From Plecoglossus altivelis (taxonomy: Eukaryota; Chordata; Actinopteri; Osmeriformes; Plecoglossidae): 64,000 nucleotides of DNA. Of the stretch, positions 50,069-63,165 are shown in pieces; position 1 is the first letter of the stretch, and the number at the start of each line of letters is the position of its first letter. The position numbers were made by a program, and so were the translations under genes. The DNA is taken from assembly GCA_036571765.1 (NCBI GenBank), contig BROE01000007.1:9107293-9171292 (forward strand), written 5' to 3'. Under the pieces are notes generated by a model, which was not told the DNA's origin, did not search any database, and saw only the letters and a program-made list of their open reading frames with translations.

Positions 50069-52765
50069 AGGTGAAGGAACCAGTTTGATGAAGGTTCATG
50101 GAGGACGAAGCATGAACACGCTTATGCATGTGTCATACTGTCAGTACTCTGTAGCACTGCGTGTGAGTGTGCCACCCTGTAGCCTAACCCTGAACCAGTC
50201 TCGAGGTGCAGCAACCCAAACCACACACCATTACAGACCGAATCAGCCATGGGGACTTTGTGGACTCACTGCATTAGATGCTCACTCTTGACTGACTCAG
50301 AGGAGAACGGTAGACTAGGGGAGACTGGGGGTGTGTGTGGGAGTGAGAAAAGGAGAGAGAGAGAGAGAGAGAGAGAGATAATAGGATGTGGTGGAGGAAA
50401 AGTAAGTGAAAATAGAGAGACTAGCAGAAGCTTGGGAGGAGAAAGAGGGATAGTGTGTTCGTGGCAGGGATGGGGGAGCTGCATTTAGATAGGCTGCAGG
50501 AGATTCTATAGAGGGGGCAAGACAGGGGCTACAGGAAAGCACAGACTGAGGGAGACTCAAAAAGAGCTGGGACTCGGAAGGGAATGGAAGATAATTAGCG
50601 GATTGTCTGCCTCTGATCAGAGCGTCTATTCCTACCTAAACATCACTTTTATTCATCCATTAGGCCTGTGAGTTTGTGTGAGAGGGAGTTAATAACAGCC
50701 ATCTATCCTCCCTCCGTGACTGGATCCATGCCCTCTACCCAAAAGCACTTATGGAGGAAAAATTCAATTTCTGAGCCATAAAAATGCATCTGAAATAATG
50801 TGATCCAATTCTGCCGCATCTCTTGGCCGCTTTCTCTTTTGGGCACTACGCTGATGATCCCCCACAGACACACATGTTTGCCTCATCTACACATACTGTA
50901 CGCACACACATATACAAACACACAGACCTGGCTTGTGTCTCCAAGACTCTCACATACAGACGTGTTAGCATTAGCATAAGTGACAAGGAGAATAAGGGAG
51001 CGAAGGAGAAAGAGATAATAATGGAGAGTGAGATGGATAACAAATAAAAGTGACTGATTGAGAAAGGCCATAGTTCAGATAAAAGGAGAGAGAGACAGAT
51101 GGACAGAAAGACTGAATTCTGGAAGGAGACAAGACAACGAGACATGGATGACAGAGGGGATGTGGATGATGGGGACAGTATTTGCTAAGTTTTCAATGCA
51201 TGAGCTCGGTTCCAGCCCTCTAATGAGTCTGGCCTGCAGGCAGTGCTACACAACACGTTACACATGGAAGATCTTTAAGTTAATATGGATGCACAGCTAT
51301 CCTCTCTCTCTCCCCTGTCACCCGTTCCTTCCCGTGCCTTCTGTCTCTAGTATACCCTCCCCGGTCTCTCACTGTTTCTCCATCCCTCTCTTTCTTTGCC
51401 CCAAGCCCTTTACTGACCAAACCCACAGCCTGCCTTTCCTGCTCTGAACATCCTTTCCTCAAGTCCTCCAGCATCCTCTCCCTCTTCTGCCTCCAGCCTT
51501 TCCGAGTCCTCTTCTCCCTCCCTCTGTGTCCAAACCCACCTCCAGCCTCCCGTTCTTGCTCTGCCAACAGACCCCTCACCCCCCCCCCTTTCCTCCTCCC
51601 GCCTACCCCCACCTTCCCAAGTCCCTAATACTTTTCTCCTCGCCAACTCTACCTTGTCTTCACTCTCCTCTCCTGCAGTTGTCTAGCCCTCCTTTCACCA
51701 TACGCCCAAGAGTTCCAAGTCATGCTGAGCAAACAGTGGACAGGCTTAATTAAGTCCTAAATTACAGAAGGGTGATGCACAGTGTGTGTTTGGTCTGTGT
51801 GACAGAGGAAGCCGACAGACCAAACACAGACTGCTAAGATCAAGACAAACAGGGATGGAATGAATAAGTTAATGAATGTTCAAATCAATTTACCTAATGA
51901 ATCTCAAAGGAAATCCAACGTCTTACTTTAGGAGAAATGTTTTAGTGTTTTTTTGTCCTTGTCATTACATTGACATTAAGGTGAAGGTTAAAGGAAGTGA
52001 TGTTTAGAGGGCGCACCGCAGGAGTTTTTTCATGCACCTAGTTTGGATTGCAATTGAAGAAGCAGAGAAAACGCAGGTGGTCACTCCCAGGCTAGTGTCA
52101 TTATTATGCTAATGTCATTACGATAATGACATTCTGATAATACTCATCATTGTCCTTTGCTGTGTGTGCTACTATGAGGTGCCATCCTGTGATTGTACCC
52201 TCTGACAGGATCTTTATTAGGCGAAGTGTCTCTGTTGTGAGTGTGTGTGAGTGTGTGTGTGTCTGTGTTGTGAGTGTGTGTGTTTGTGTATGCGTGCGTG
52301 TGCATGCACGCACGCACGTCCACGTTATTTAATCATAAGAGTGTGTTTGCAGGAGGATAATAAAGCTGTTCGAGTTTGCAGCGTTGATGCTTGGTAACAA
52401 TTACTTCTTATCAGGGAAAACATGCACCAACGGTCGTCTCCAAACATTGCCTGGCTTAGGCAAACATTTAAACAGGGGATTAAACCATTGCTGAGTATTA
52501 AAACAAGACTTGACACTGCAGTTCAAAGGAGTAAATCCAACATGTCATTTATTTCTTTGACTGAATGAACATCTACTTTGCGGACCTTTTAGTCACCTTG
52601 GCTGCTAGCTAATAAAAACACTTCATATCAGACCTTAACAATCATATGCTAGAAACACCAGCAACAAAACAAGACAGTCTCCCTACAGCTTAGTGCATCA
52701 CAGATATCTCCAGACAACCTGTTTTGTCCAAGTAACTACTCTATCTCCCATCTCTCCACACTGCC

Positions 52766-53068
52766 TGGCTCCTATCTCTAATACAGCCCAGTTCCTATCT
52801 CTAATACAGCCTGGCTCCTATCTCTAATACAGCCTGGCTCCTATCTCTAATACAGCATGGCTCCTATCTCTAATACAGCCTGGCTCCTATCTCTAATACA
52901 GCATAGCTCCTATCTCTGATACAGCATAGCTCCTATCTCTAATACAGCCTGGCTTCTATCTCTGATACAGCATAGCTCCTATCTCTAATACAGCCTGGCT
53001 CCTATCTCTAATACAGCCTGGCTCCTATCTTTAATACAGCATAGCTCCTATCTCTGATACAGCCTGCT
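52766..53068. repeat. 23-bp minisatellite, 13 copies
   Basis: The landmark cctatct recurs every 23 bp from 52771 to 53047, giving 13 copies of a unit like cctatctctaatacagcctgg plus two bases. Variants are mainly cctgg/catgg/catag at the end and taat/tgat inside. It lies in the upstream flank, next to a possible transposon end. Confidence 0.96.
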
Positions 53069-53077
53069 CTAATACAG

Positions 53078-53151
53078 GTGTACTAGAGCAGGGAAACATC
53101 TGAAACCTTCAGGACTGTGGCCCCCGAGGACCAGGATTGCCCACCCCTGGC
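53078..53151 (+). mobile_element. possible DNA-transposon terminal fragment
   Basis: The segment after the 23-bp array contains tgtggcccccgaggaccagg followed by attgcccacccctgg. This resembles the common terminal sequence of non-autonomous DNA transposons of fish, which often ends in a cccctg-type motif. No opposite terminus or target-site duplication was found, so this is only a resemblance. Confidence 0.35.
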
Positions 53152-54309
53152 CCAGCTCCTTTCTCTCCAGGCCTATCTCATATTGCTCATATGCCTGAGC
53201 TCCATAAAGTATAGGTCTTCCAGTTCCACACATTGCACTCCTTCTGGAAACGGCATAAAAATCAAGCTGACAGCATCCGAAAGATCAAAAGCTAAAAAGC
53301 ACAGTAGAGCGTTAGATATTTTCCCATGGACTCTGTGGGTGGTAAGTGTTGAGGTGTTTGTCAGCTTGTCTCCCAAGTATTTGTTGGCTTGTTGTGCATA
53401 TGTGTGTATTTTCACATGTGCATGTGTCTGTTGTGAGGTCTCTGTCGGCAGGTTATAAGCCTGTCTCTGATCATAATCCTGTTCTTTGGCTAGGTTACAA
53501 TCTGCATCAGGTCTGTGCAGTGACATCACTAGCGTCCCAGCCTGCACCCACTGCAACACACAATCTACAGTCAGCAGGAATGTGCAACCTTGCAGAAAAG
53601 AGTTTCTGCAAGCTCAATTCAGGTTAGAGTCTGTGGAAATCAATATGAATTCAGTTAACTTCGATAGCGCTTATTGCGGAAATTTATGTGTGTGTGTGGC
53701 TGTGCTGTGTGTGGTCCGCCACAGATATACTCTCAACTGATTCAGTAGTTAATTAACAAAATTGTAAATTGTGCTGACATTGCGGCCCAAACATAAATCC
53801 ATTGAAATCTCCAAATCTTCTCAGTAAATGAGATTTTTTTAGTTTCATTATTGTGTCTGTGAGCAATAGCAAATCACTGAAGATCTAATATCGCGTTACC
53901 TAACACCACTGATCGTCGTAGCTTTCATTACAATTAAAGGGTCTACTTCAAAGAAAGGATCCGTTGAAATCCTCCTAGAATCACGTGTGGGTGTGATAAA
54001 AATGTTCCTGATTAGCCCTAATAATGACAGTCCCTAATCATGACATTGTTTGTAAGGAGTTTCAATAGTATTACATTTTCACAAGGGCTTCATAAACCTT
54101 TACTCTAATGAACCGCAAATACCAAAAGCATGTTGTTGTAAATGAGCTGAACTGTTAAAGCTGGGTTAATTGCTGCCACAGCTACATGCTTACATTAATC
54201 ACATTAAATTTGAATTAGAGGTCCTTTAATGGTAATGATTGTTTGGGGATTCGGGCAATTTCCGTGTGAAGAAGAAGAGGATAGAGAAATACATAAAGTA
54301 GGGAAAGAG

Positions 54310-54314
<5 letters not shown>

Positions 54315-54371
<57 letters not shown>
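54315..54371. repeat. GA microsatellite
   Basis: About 28 uninterrupted GA units. Confidence 0.97.
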
Positions 54372-54373
<2 letters not shown>

Positions 54374-56746
54374 ACAATAGGAGTTAGTGAGCGTGAACAA
54401 GATGTTAGATAAGATGGTTTTGTCCTATACTGCTTTAGTGGAGTGACGGAGACCTGGCACCTCTAGAGAGGGATCAGTCCATTTACAATTCCCTCTCTCC
54501 TGCTGTTTCTTGTCTTCTCATCTCTGCACACCTCTATATCTGTCATTCTATATCCTCGCTCCCTCTCAGCTAAAACAGGCTGTTGTCCCCCAACAACAAA
54601 GACAGCATCTTAGACTGACAGAATGATCACTGTGTTTATAGAAGAAATCATGTCCAAAGAGCAAAACCTTGAGAATGACGTTTAGCAGCTTCTGTGAGAC
54701 CTGGTATGTTTCAACTCAAACCTTCCTCTTGGATGTTATATACTCCATAAAACCCTGTACAGCACTACTCTGCTTCAGCCATAATTTGCAACGGTGAGAA
54801 TCACTGATAGACCCCATTCAGTCAGCAGTCAAAGAAACACTTAGTCAAAGATCTGTCACTGGCCAGACTAACACTAAGAAACTACAATCAGCCAAAGCAA
54901 CACTTAAGGACTGTAATTGCCCAGGGCAGCCCTAAGATACTCTACTTGCCCAGAGCAACATTTAACTTTGACTATAAACTACTGTATGGAGTGGCCTGCA
55001 TTTACTGCATGAACACCCAGGGCTAGTGACACCCGCATCCCAGCTGTCCTCTGCAAGGGCACTCTGCCACACACTGACAGCTGTTTAATCCCCAATAACA
55101 CTAATACTATGCAAGGACAATGACAAAAAAGGATATTTGTATTGACGTGTTCCTCCTAAATGATGATTGCCAGTGCAGAAGTGTTGTGATTAATTCATTA
55201 AGCTGGTTTGATCTTCATTCTACCTCCAATTAGTTTAAATCACTTATGTTTGAGAGGAGGCAGGTTTCCTCTTTGCAAAAAGTGTGTGCATGTGTGTGTT
55301 TATACCTCTGGTTACAATTCTCTGTGAAAGTCTTGTGACTGGTTGGTTGTCACCAGAGCAGTGGTCACAAATGATATCCTGTTGATTAGGTGAGCTAACT
55401 GTCTTAGACAGTAAACACACCTCAACAAGAAAAGCTGTGTCTACCTTCAATTAGAGCAGTAGTGCTGTTGAATATGTATGAGTCCTGCGGGAGAAAGCAC
55501 ATCATATTTCTGACAGCTTGAACAGACACTGTTTCTCCACTGTTCTCGGAGTAATTATCTTTCCTTTTAGAGACCCAAACATTCTGCCCATCTGCTCTGA
55601 GAGAAGAGCTTCAGAAGTGTATATTTTACTATTTTCCGTGTCAGACTGGAGGGGAAAACAAGACGTCTCACACAGTCAGACCAAACCTCTAGCATTACTG
55701 CAAGTGCATGTCACGGAATCACGGAGGCTCTACATGGACTCTGAAGTATTGGGCAGGCTTGTCTCTATGAAAGAGCTACTGTGCAGGTTCTAAACCATCT
55801 CTGCCGCATCCAGACACTTATGTACATCCCTCAGGATTCATCGCTAGTTTGACACTGCCAGAAATGAAAGCCCCATCCTCTAATACTAAACCCGCTGTTG
55901 GTACACCAATATAACATCTGCAGCATTGATCAGATCCCAGATCCTGTCACAAATGCAGCTGTGATCGGATCCCAATTCCTTATTGTGTGTGTTGGCTGTG
56001 GTTTCCCAGTAGACAGCCTGAACCTTCAGTGGTTGTAGTCTGACTGCTGTTTCCAGTCCAAACTGCAGCAGACAGTTAATTAAAGCTGACAGAGACAGGG
56101 ACATGGTTCCAGCCTGTCTCTCAGACACAGATGGTACTCTCAGACCTCGATGACACCTGGGACCTGTTCCACTGACGGTCCTGTCCCCCATCTGAAGACA
56201 CACTTCTCCAGTACCACACAAACCAAATGTGTCCCCCAGATTGCAGTCACACACACACCAAACCCTGACGTTGTGTGTGGTGGGAGACGCGCACTCCAGA
56301 CCTGTTGCCTCCTTCAACCCCAGATCCACAGATGGCAGCTACCCCTGTGTCTGCTTTACAGACCTGTCTGGCTCAGAACCTTCACACTATAGTTGAGAAA
56401 ACAAACAAATGCTTCACTACTGTCGAAAGGCAGACCTTAGTCCTTGATATTCTATTGTAATTATGATAGAATTATTATATCAGTAATTCATATATTTATA
56501 AATGACAAGTACTGTAAATACAATACAAGTGCATAAATATGGTATTGCAGTTTGATTTAGAGTGGCAACACACAGATTAGGACACATAGCCTTACCTGAA
56601 CCCAAGCTGAATTGTTAACACTTATTCCTCAGTAGAAGTTCCACCAACTTGGCCTGAACAATACTTATCAATACCTTCTAATATGGTAGCAGGTTGTACC
56701 AAGTCAGCTGCAGTTGAAGCGGTCAGAAGCAATATTGTGATGTATG

Positions 56747-57019
56747 TCAGTACTGAAATCTAACTGAACTATCCCTGAGCGAAATCAAGTTGTTAGAGAA
56801 CGAGTGAGTTGGCTGTCCTCTTTCCCAGGATGTCCTCTTCCTTCTGCTTGTTCCCTGCATGTGTCCAGACCTCTCTGAAAGGAGAAGGTAATGCTCGTCA
56901 TTATTCTGGTAAAATTGTAGCAATCTGATGATGACAGGCTTGCTGCTTCCATGCAGTAAATTGGACCCATTAAGCTGGTGTGTCTCTATGCTCTCCTCAG
57001 AGAAAAACAAGCCCTCCAA
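56747..57019 (-). pseudogene. possible degraded LINE ORF1 fragment
   Basis: A minus-strand frame contains ETHQLNGSNLLHGSSKPVII followed by RLLQFYQNNDEHYLLL. The pattern E-x-H-x-L...KPVIIRLLQF is reminiscent of the RNA-binding C-terminal region of L1-type ORF1 proteins (usually E-R-A-H-R-x...RPIIVRFL-F). The match is short and no reverse transcriptase lies nearby. It may be coincidence. Confidence 0.25.
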
Positions 57020-60000
57020 ATGAAAGGGATGTATGCGGGAGAGGACCGAACTGAAGATGAATGATTGTGTTTTACATTACTTGTCTTTTCACGAAGGCCT
57101 CATTAACCTGATGCATGTCATGTTGGGCCAATGGTGGTGGACTGTTGTTGGATAATATTCACCTGTCTTGTGAAACACGCGTTGCAGCAATAGAAACTAT
57201 TCAGTTATATTAGATTGATGATTGAAGGGACAGATAGTTTCCATACCACTGACATATAAAAGTGGGAACAGACCCGTAATTTGACGGGAAATAAATAATG
57301 TATATGTACTGCTTCTCATGGTCAAGGCCACAGATGAGGATAATGGCCACACAGTCATGTAATTAAAATCTCTTATAAGAGCAAATCGTGAGGCTGTTGC
57401 TAAGAGTGTGCTTTCTCATGAACATCAAACAGCAACTGTGCATGTTAGAAAGGAGATCTAAGATCAGTGTTGACACCAGAGAGGCTGCATAATGAGCTTA
57501 GTGCTCAGAGAGAAACTCATTCATTACCACATGAACACTCCAACAGTGAAACTCCTCTGGCTCCCTTAACTCGGTTATTTAATGGTTGCAATAACGTAAC
57601 TAAATAGATTTGACAGAGTTGTGATGTAATTATATGATTGTTATGAAGAACGGTGTTTTTCATAAACGTGTTGCCATGACACAGGGAAGCTGTTTTCCAT
57701 ATGCCATGCAACCCCAAAGATAACATGAATAAGCAAATACATCCATATATTTGTACATGAGTCCGTTTAATTCATTCATTCATTTTGACATACTTAACTG
57801 TGGTGCTTCACAGAACAACAGAAAGAGAGGTTCTTCTCCTCTGGAACAGAACTGGCTGATGGGTGTGTATTTCTTTTGCTACTGTAAGAACAAGACTACT
57901 GCTTCTTCCTCTACAGCTAAGTTAATCACTCTCTTAAGCCTCCATATAGAATATTAATGAGCTCCATGTACAAAGTGTATCTCCAGTGTTAGTCTCCAGT
58001 TTGTGTGCATTTTCTGCATACGTTGTTTATCTTCTAGTTTATGGGTGTTCTGTGTGTCTCTCCAGTGTGTCTCTCCAGTGTATCTCTCCAGTGTGTCTCT
58101 CCAGTGTGTCTCCAGTGTGTGTGCCTGATGACTGTGTGAGGAGTGTTCCAAAGCTGAGGCCAGAGGGACCGATCATCCTGACAGACAGATGGATAGAAGG
58201 CCTTTCAGGTGGGATCGTTATGTCCAGTTGATCTAGCGTGAAATTCCTGGAGCCAAGGCACGCCTGCATCCACACAGGCAGACATACTAAGCCCGTCCAA
58301 CCATGGTCCCCATTACAAATAGTCTCCAGGACAAAGATGGAAGGGCATGGGGCAAGATTATGCCCCCATCTACTAATTATCCTTATTAGAAACGAAATCT
58401 GAGAATATAAATAGATGCATCCAGGATTCCTGCAGTTTAATTGCCAGCAAACAGCTGAAGTTTCTTCGGGGGAGACTACACTCTATAAAGTAGGGAGCAT
58501 GGATGAATTCTCTTGTAGCATGCTTGGTTAGTCAGTCAACCAAACACCCTGGGTGGAGGCTGTGCCAGAGTTGCTAAAATGCTAACAAGCTCCACTTCCT
58601 CTGAGAGCTGCATAATGTCTTTTTACCGTTAGAGGCAATGTTACATTTACCCTGTTCTGGAATCTAACAATTTTCTAATTACTGTGAAGTTACATGTGGA
58701 TGCAAACTACAAATCCTCCTAGTGTGAAATTGAGCACCCATGCGAGTCAGAAGGAATCATGTGGCGTTGGTATTTCAATGTTAATGAGCAACAACTAATT
58801 AATTCACCCAAACGATCAGATTTGCTCACACTGATTCACACCAACTGGGCTACAAGGTCTGATTGACTTCATACACCTATTCTCACACTTTTCCCAAAGT
58901 TCAGTGTCACACCTTCAGCCAGGAATAGATTGTTCTATGCTCATGTAATCTGATGGTGCAGCCTAACAGCACTAAGCGGAGAGTAAATAACTGCCTTACT
59001 TTCACCTGCAAAGGTAGAATGAACACTTTAGCCCTGAATGTAAAACACAAGCTCTCCATTGTTGCCTCTGTACTAACTCGAATGGAAATGTATAAGTAAG
59101 GGAGATTAACTTCAGAAAGAGTCAGAAAGAGACATTTGATCATAAGTAAGAAGAATACGTTTGTGATTGAGTCTACCAAGCTGACTAGCATTAACAACAA
59201 CTCATTGTTCACTCCTCTGGGTCCAAGCACAGCATCATGATGACCACGGTCTAAGCCTCAGTCAGCCTTAGTTCCACAATATGTGTTTCAAATGATAATT
59301 CCCTTAATCAGTTTGCTTGATTGCGGGACATTGTTTTTGGTTAGTGTGTCAGACATTTTCAGCCTGTTACAAGAAGGTCGCATATTCTGATGGTGTGAGA
59401 CAGGTGAGTGAGACAGGTACTGTTTATGTACCTGACTAACTGTGAGAGATGAGACGGGTTCAGTTATTATGCTAAATGTTTTACATATATGTTTCATATA
59501 TGTTCTACGTTTGCACTTCTATGTTTGCACTTCCCTGCCACAGTAAATTCTGTGCTTGTATATCTTGCATGGCAAATAAAACCGATTCTGATTCTGAGTC
59601 TGAAAATGTAAACCACAGAAAGAGACAGATTCCTTTCCTGTAAGGATTGAGACATCATCTTAGGAAAAAAACATGCCAGTATATTAACTGAAGAAAACAC
59701 ACATTTTTCTGTGATTGTGTAAGATACTGTTGAGTGGACCGCAAGGTCGTTTGTGATCAATTGCTGCACAGAAGTTAAGAATCTAGCCTTAGGGCAGTCC
59801 AGAATTATTAAAACCACTAGATCCCTGTTTAAATCAGACTGCTGGACCAAGTCACACTTTATAAACTAATTGGCCAATTTTCAGTAACTGGGTTTATATC
59901 TACAAACCTACCGGGCACTTAAGTCTGAGGAAACTAACAGGAAATGAAGGAGACCTCTATTGGGATATGAACCTATTTTTACATTACGTGCAATGTAAAT

Positions 60001-61497
60001 CTAATGTACATGTACAGCTGAGTTCATCTACTGAGTCACGCAGGTTACCCCACATATCCCCAAGACAGAGTAGATTGTCGAGAGGGTTTTGTTCCACATC
60101 CCTTGACGATACTTGGTTTAAAGATTAAAACTTGGCTCCCACCATGAAGGCGATTGCTTCTTACTGTATACCCCTCCAAGGATCTAGAAGTGTTCTGCTG
60201 TCTGACCACGGCTGTCAGCCTGGTTCTTCTAACTGGCAGGGCAGTGGAGCAGAACCGCCCCTCTCTCTAGCTAAAACACACACACAAAGTCATGGTACAC
60301 ATATACACACATACAGTGTTACGCAGAAACAATGAATCATTGTTTTGTTTTCCCAGAAACCTTCGATGGATTTCATTGATATTAATTTCCTTGTTTCCCA
60401 TTGGTTAAGCTTCCAGGCAGACTGTACTGTGAACATTGTGATGGTCTGCTCCTTTAATGCCCTCCTCTAGTTATTTTTACCCTGATCTTCCCGCATTATT
60501 GATTAATTTCTGCACTGTCGGTCAGCACACATATTCAAAGAAAGTCTGGAGTACAGTGAGTTAGCATAGTCTCTAGTGAAGAGTGAAATGTTACAGTAGT
60601 ACAATAGGGAGAGGGAGAGGGAGAAGGAGACTACAGTGTAAGTAAAAGGAGAAATGAAGGAGAGAGAGACTTGTAAGGGGGATTAGTTAGCGTGCATGTG
60701 TGTGAAAGAGAGTGACAGAACAGGAACATGGACAGAAAGGGACCATGAGAGGTTACCCCACCTTCCGCAGTTCCCCCACAATGGCTCCTGTCAGCAGGTG
60801 CTTCTTAACAAGAGCACACTGTGCTGCCTTCTGGCCAGTCCTCTCATACCCTGCCTCTCTGAAAGGATTATTAACAATTCACGGATACTCCTGCTCACAG
60901 GATGAATTGTTGCAGAACGCATTAGCACACTAGGCTACCTGTAGCTGACCTGTAGACCAAACACAGTGACTATCGCTAGACCTGGCACCTTGCAGAAGCA
61001 GAAATGTACAATGTACCATGTTCTCTCAGGAACATACAGAACTTGTGATAGTAACAAGAGAATAAAGAAATGGTGGGTGGTCTTAGAGGCATGGAGGACT
61101 TGGCGGTGTGAAATTATTCCACTTACCATTTCTTTTTCCTTTCACCATGGGATGTTTTATTTCGCTGTCAAGTTAATCTAAAACATAAAGCACAAGACTT
61201 ACCATCTTGCTTTCTCACATCTTATTTTCCCGTTATCATGTACTTCCCTTACTTTCAGTGGATGTTAATTATAGTATGGCAGTGAACAGTGTTACCATTC
61301 CTGAAGTGGCCACTTATCCTCATTCAAAGTCTCGAACAGTACCTTTGAGACAAAATATCCTGATATACAGTGCACTTGCTTATAGTATACTGCCAAACAT
61401 TGCATAGTAAACCCAAACATAACATTCTGACACATTAAACCCTGACACACAGTATCCTGACACAACATGTCATGGTAATAGTGAAGCTATATTTTAA

Positions 61498-61577
61498 TTT
61501 ACAGCAGACAGAGGGAAGTTTGAACCTGTGACTTCTTGGCCAACAGTCAGATGCTTTACTTTATTTAGCCACACCCT
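61498..61577 (-). mobile_element. tRNA-derived SINE head or tRNA pseudogene
   Basis: On the minus strand a stretch resembles a degraded tRNA gene. A box A-like tgtggctaaataaagtaaag is followed by an anticodon-arm-like ctgactgttggccaag and a clear box B-like caggttcaaacttcc. The acceptor stem does not pair well, so it is not a functional tRNA. A tRNA-derived SINE remnant or pseudogene fits best. No SINE family was identified. Confidence 0.5.
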
Positions 61578-62917
61578 AAACTGCTGAGCATTCTGTCACA
61601 TGACTATATCTATTCACCTTGAGTGGCATGGTGGACTTACTTGAAGAATGATTACTCCCACTGAGAGGACAGCTACCTCCAGAAGTAGAAGTGGGTCAGG
61701 TTGGGGGTGACAGGAAATGAGAGTACTGCATCTCTGTGCTGCATCTCTGTGCTGTGGTGTGCTGGTAGTGCTAACTAAGCAATGCAAATCATGGTGATCG
61801 GTCAACGCACACATGCAATTTCACAGTGTCCTCAGCTTTAAAGTGCATCGGCGAGCAGTATGTGTGTTTGAGCATGTGTGTGTGTGTGTGTGTGTGTTTG
61901 TGATTTCAACCATTTTAGATAAAGACATATCTTCCTCACTCCCTACAGGGTCACCATATGGAGAGATCTTGTTTTGCCAGTGATAACCTGGCTGACGTCT
62001 GCATTGGTGTGTTCCAAGGCAGGTAGCCTTGGCTTAGTTCCCATTCCTTAGCAGTACAGTTCTGGGTCTGGTTCTGGTTCTCATGCCTCGGCAGCATAGT
62101 TCTGGGCTCGGTTCAGCTCTGGGCAGGTTTTAATTAGCGAGGTGCCCTGGGTTGAATGTGAATGGCTAAGCTCCAGAATGGGAACAATTACTTTGAACTG
62201 TTGTTGTTAGCAGCTTCTAGGCATGCTTTGAATCTCTAAAAAACAGCAACACAAGAACTTCGGCCTGGAAAACTATATAGTGACCTGCTTACTGCTAGTG
62301 ATGATCTGACTGCCTCTAATACTGCTATGATAGTGATAACTGCTAATTCAGTGTTGGAGGGGAGGGGAGGGGAGGGAATGACAGTCTGAGTTTGGACTAA
62401 GTCAGTTATTTGTCTTTGTACCTTATCAGGAAGCACCACACATAAGGTTCTGGAAGCTTTGACAGGGGTATCTGGATCATAGATTCCCTAGAGAAAGATG
62501 CAGTGATGTGTGACTGCTCCCAATCTCCAGTAATCCTGCATTAGGACCTCAGCAGAATAGGCTAATTCAGCCAGTTTCTGTTTGTCAGTCCCTCTGACTG
62601 CTCAAACACACACACCCAGGCAGGCGGACAGGCGGCCTGGAGAACAGAGAAGAATGGTGCCAGGATGCTAATGCATTTTTACAAACAAACCTATCTCTTC
62701 CTCGCAGCCCAGACGCACAAGGCTATTTCTCTCTTTTTCTGTCTCTCATTCTGTCCTTCACTCTCTCTCTCTCTCCCCCTCTTTTTCTCATTGCGCTCTC
62801 TCGGTCTTTGTTTGGTTCTTACATCCTCTGGGTAGGGAGTGTGGGCAGCAGCAACTGCAGAATCGTCTCCTCCAAATGTTGGGTCTCTATTACGCCAATT
62901 CAAACCACCAGTCGTCA

Positions 62918-63165
62918 TCTCTCTCTCTCTCTCTCTTTCTCTCTCTGTCACTTTCTCTCTCTTTCTCTCTCTCTTTCTTTCTTTCTCGCTCTCTCTCTTT
63001 TTCTCTCTCCCGCTCTCACTCTTTCTATTGCTCCCTCCCTCTCTCTCTTTCTTTCTTTCTTTCTTTCTCTCTCATTCTATATCAGTCTCTGTCTCTCTCG
63101 GTGTCTCTCCTCCTCACTGTCTCTTGCTCTTCCCATATCTCTCTATCTCTGTGCCTCTCTCACAC
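62918..63165. repeat. CT-rich imperfect repeat with CTTT patches
   Basis: About 250 bp of CT, CTTT and CTCC units. The three overlapping leucine/serine/phenylalanine-rich open frames here are repeat artefacts. Confidence 0.92.

Noticed and set aside
52766..53068. CRISPR-like array of 23-bp repeats
   Set aside because: Units abut without spacers; ordinary tandem repeat.
55886..56329. 147-codon minus-strand frame
   Set aside because: It is the longest non-repeat frame without explanation, but I recognise no domain, and it has neither a clear promoter nor matching splice sites.
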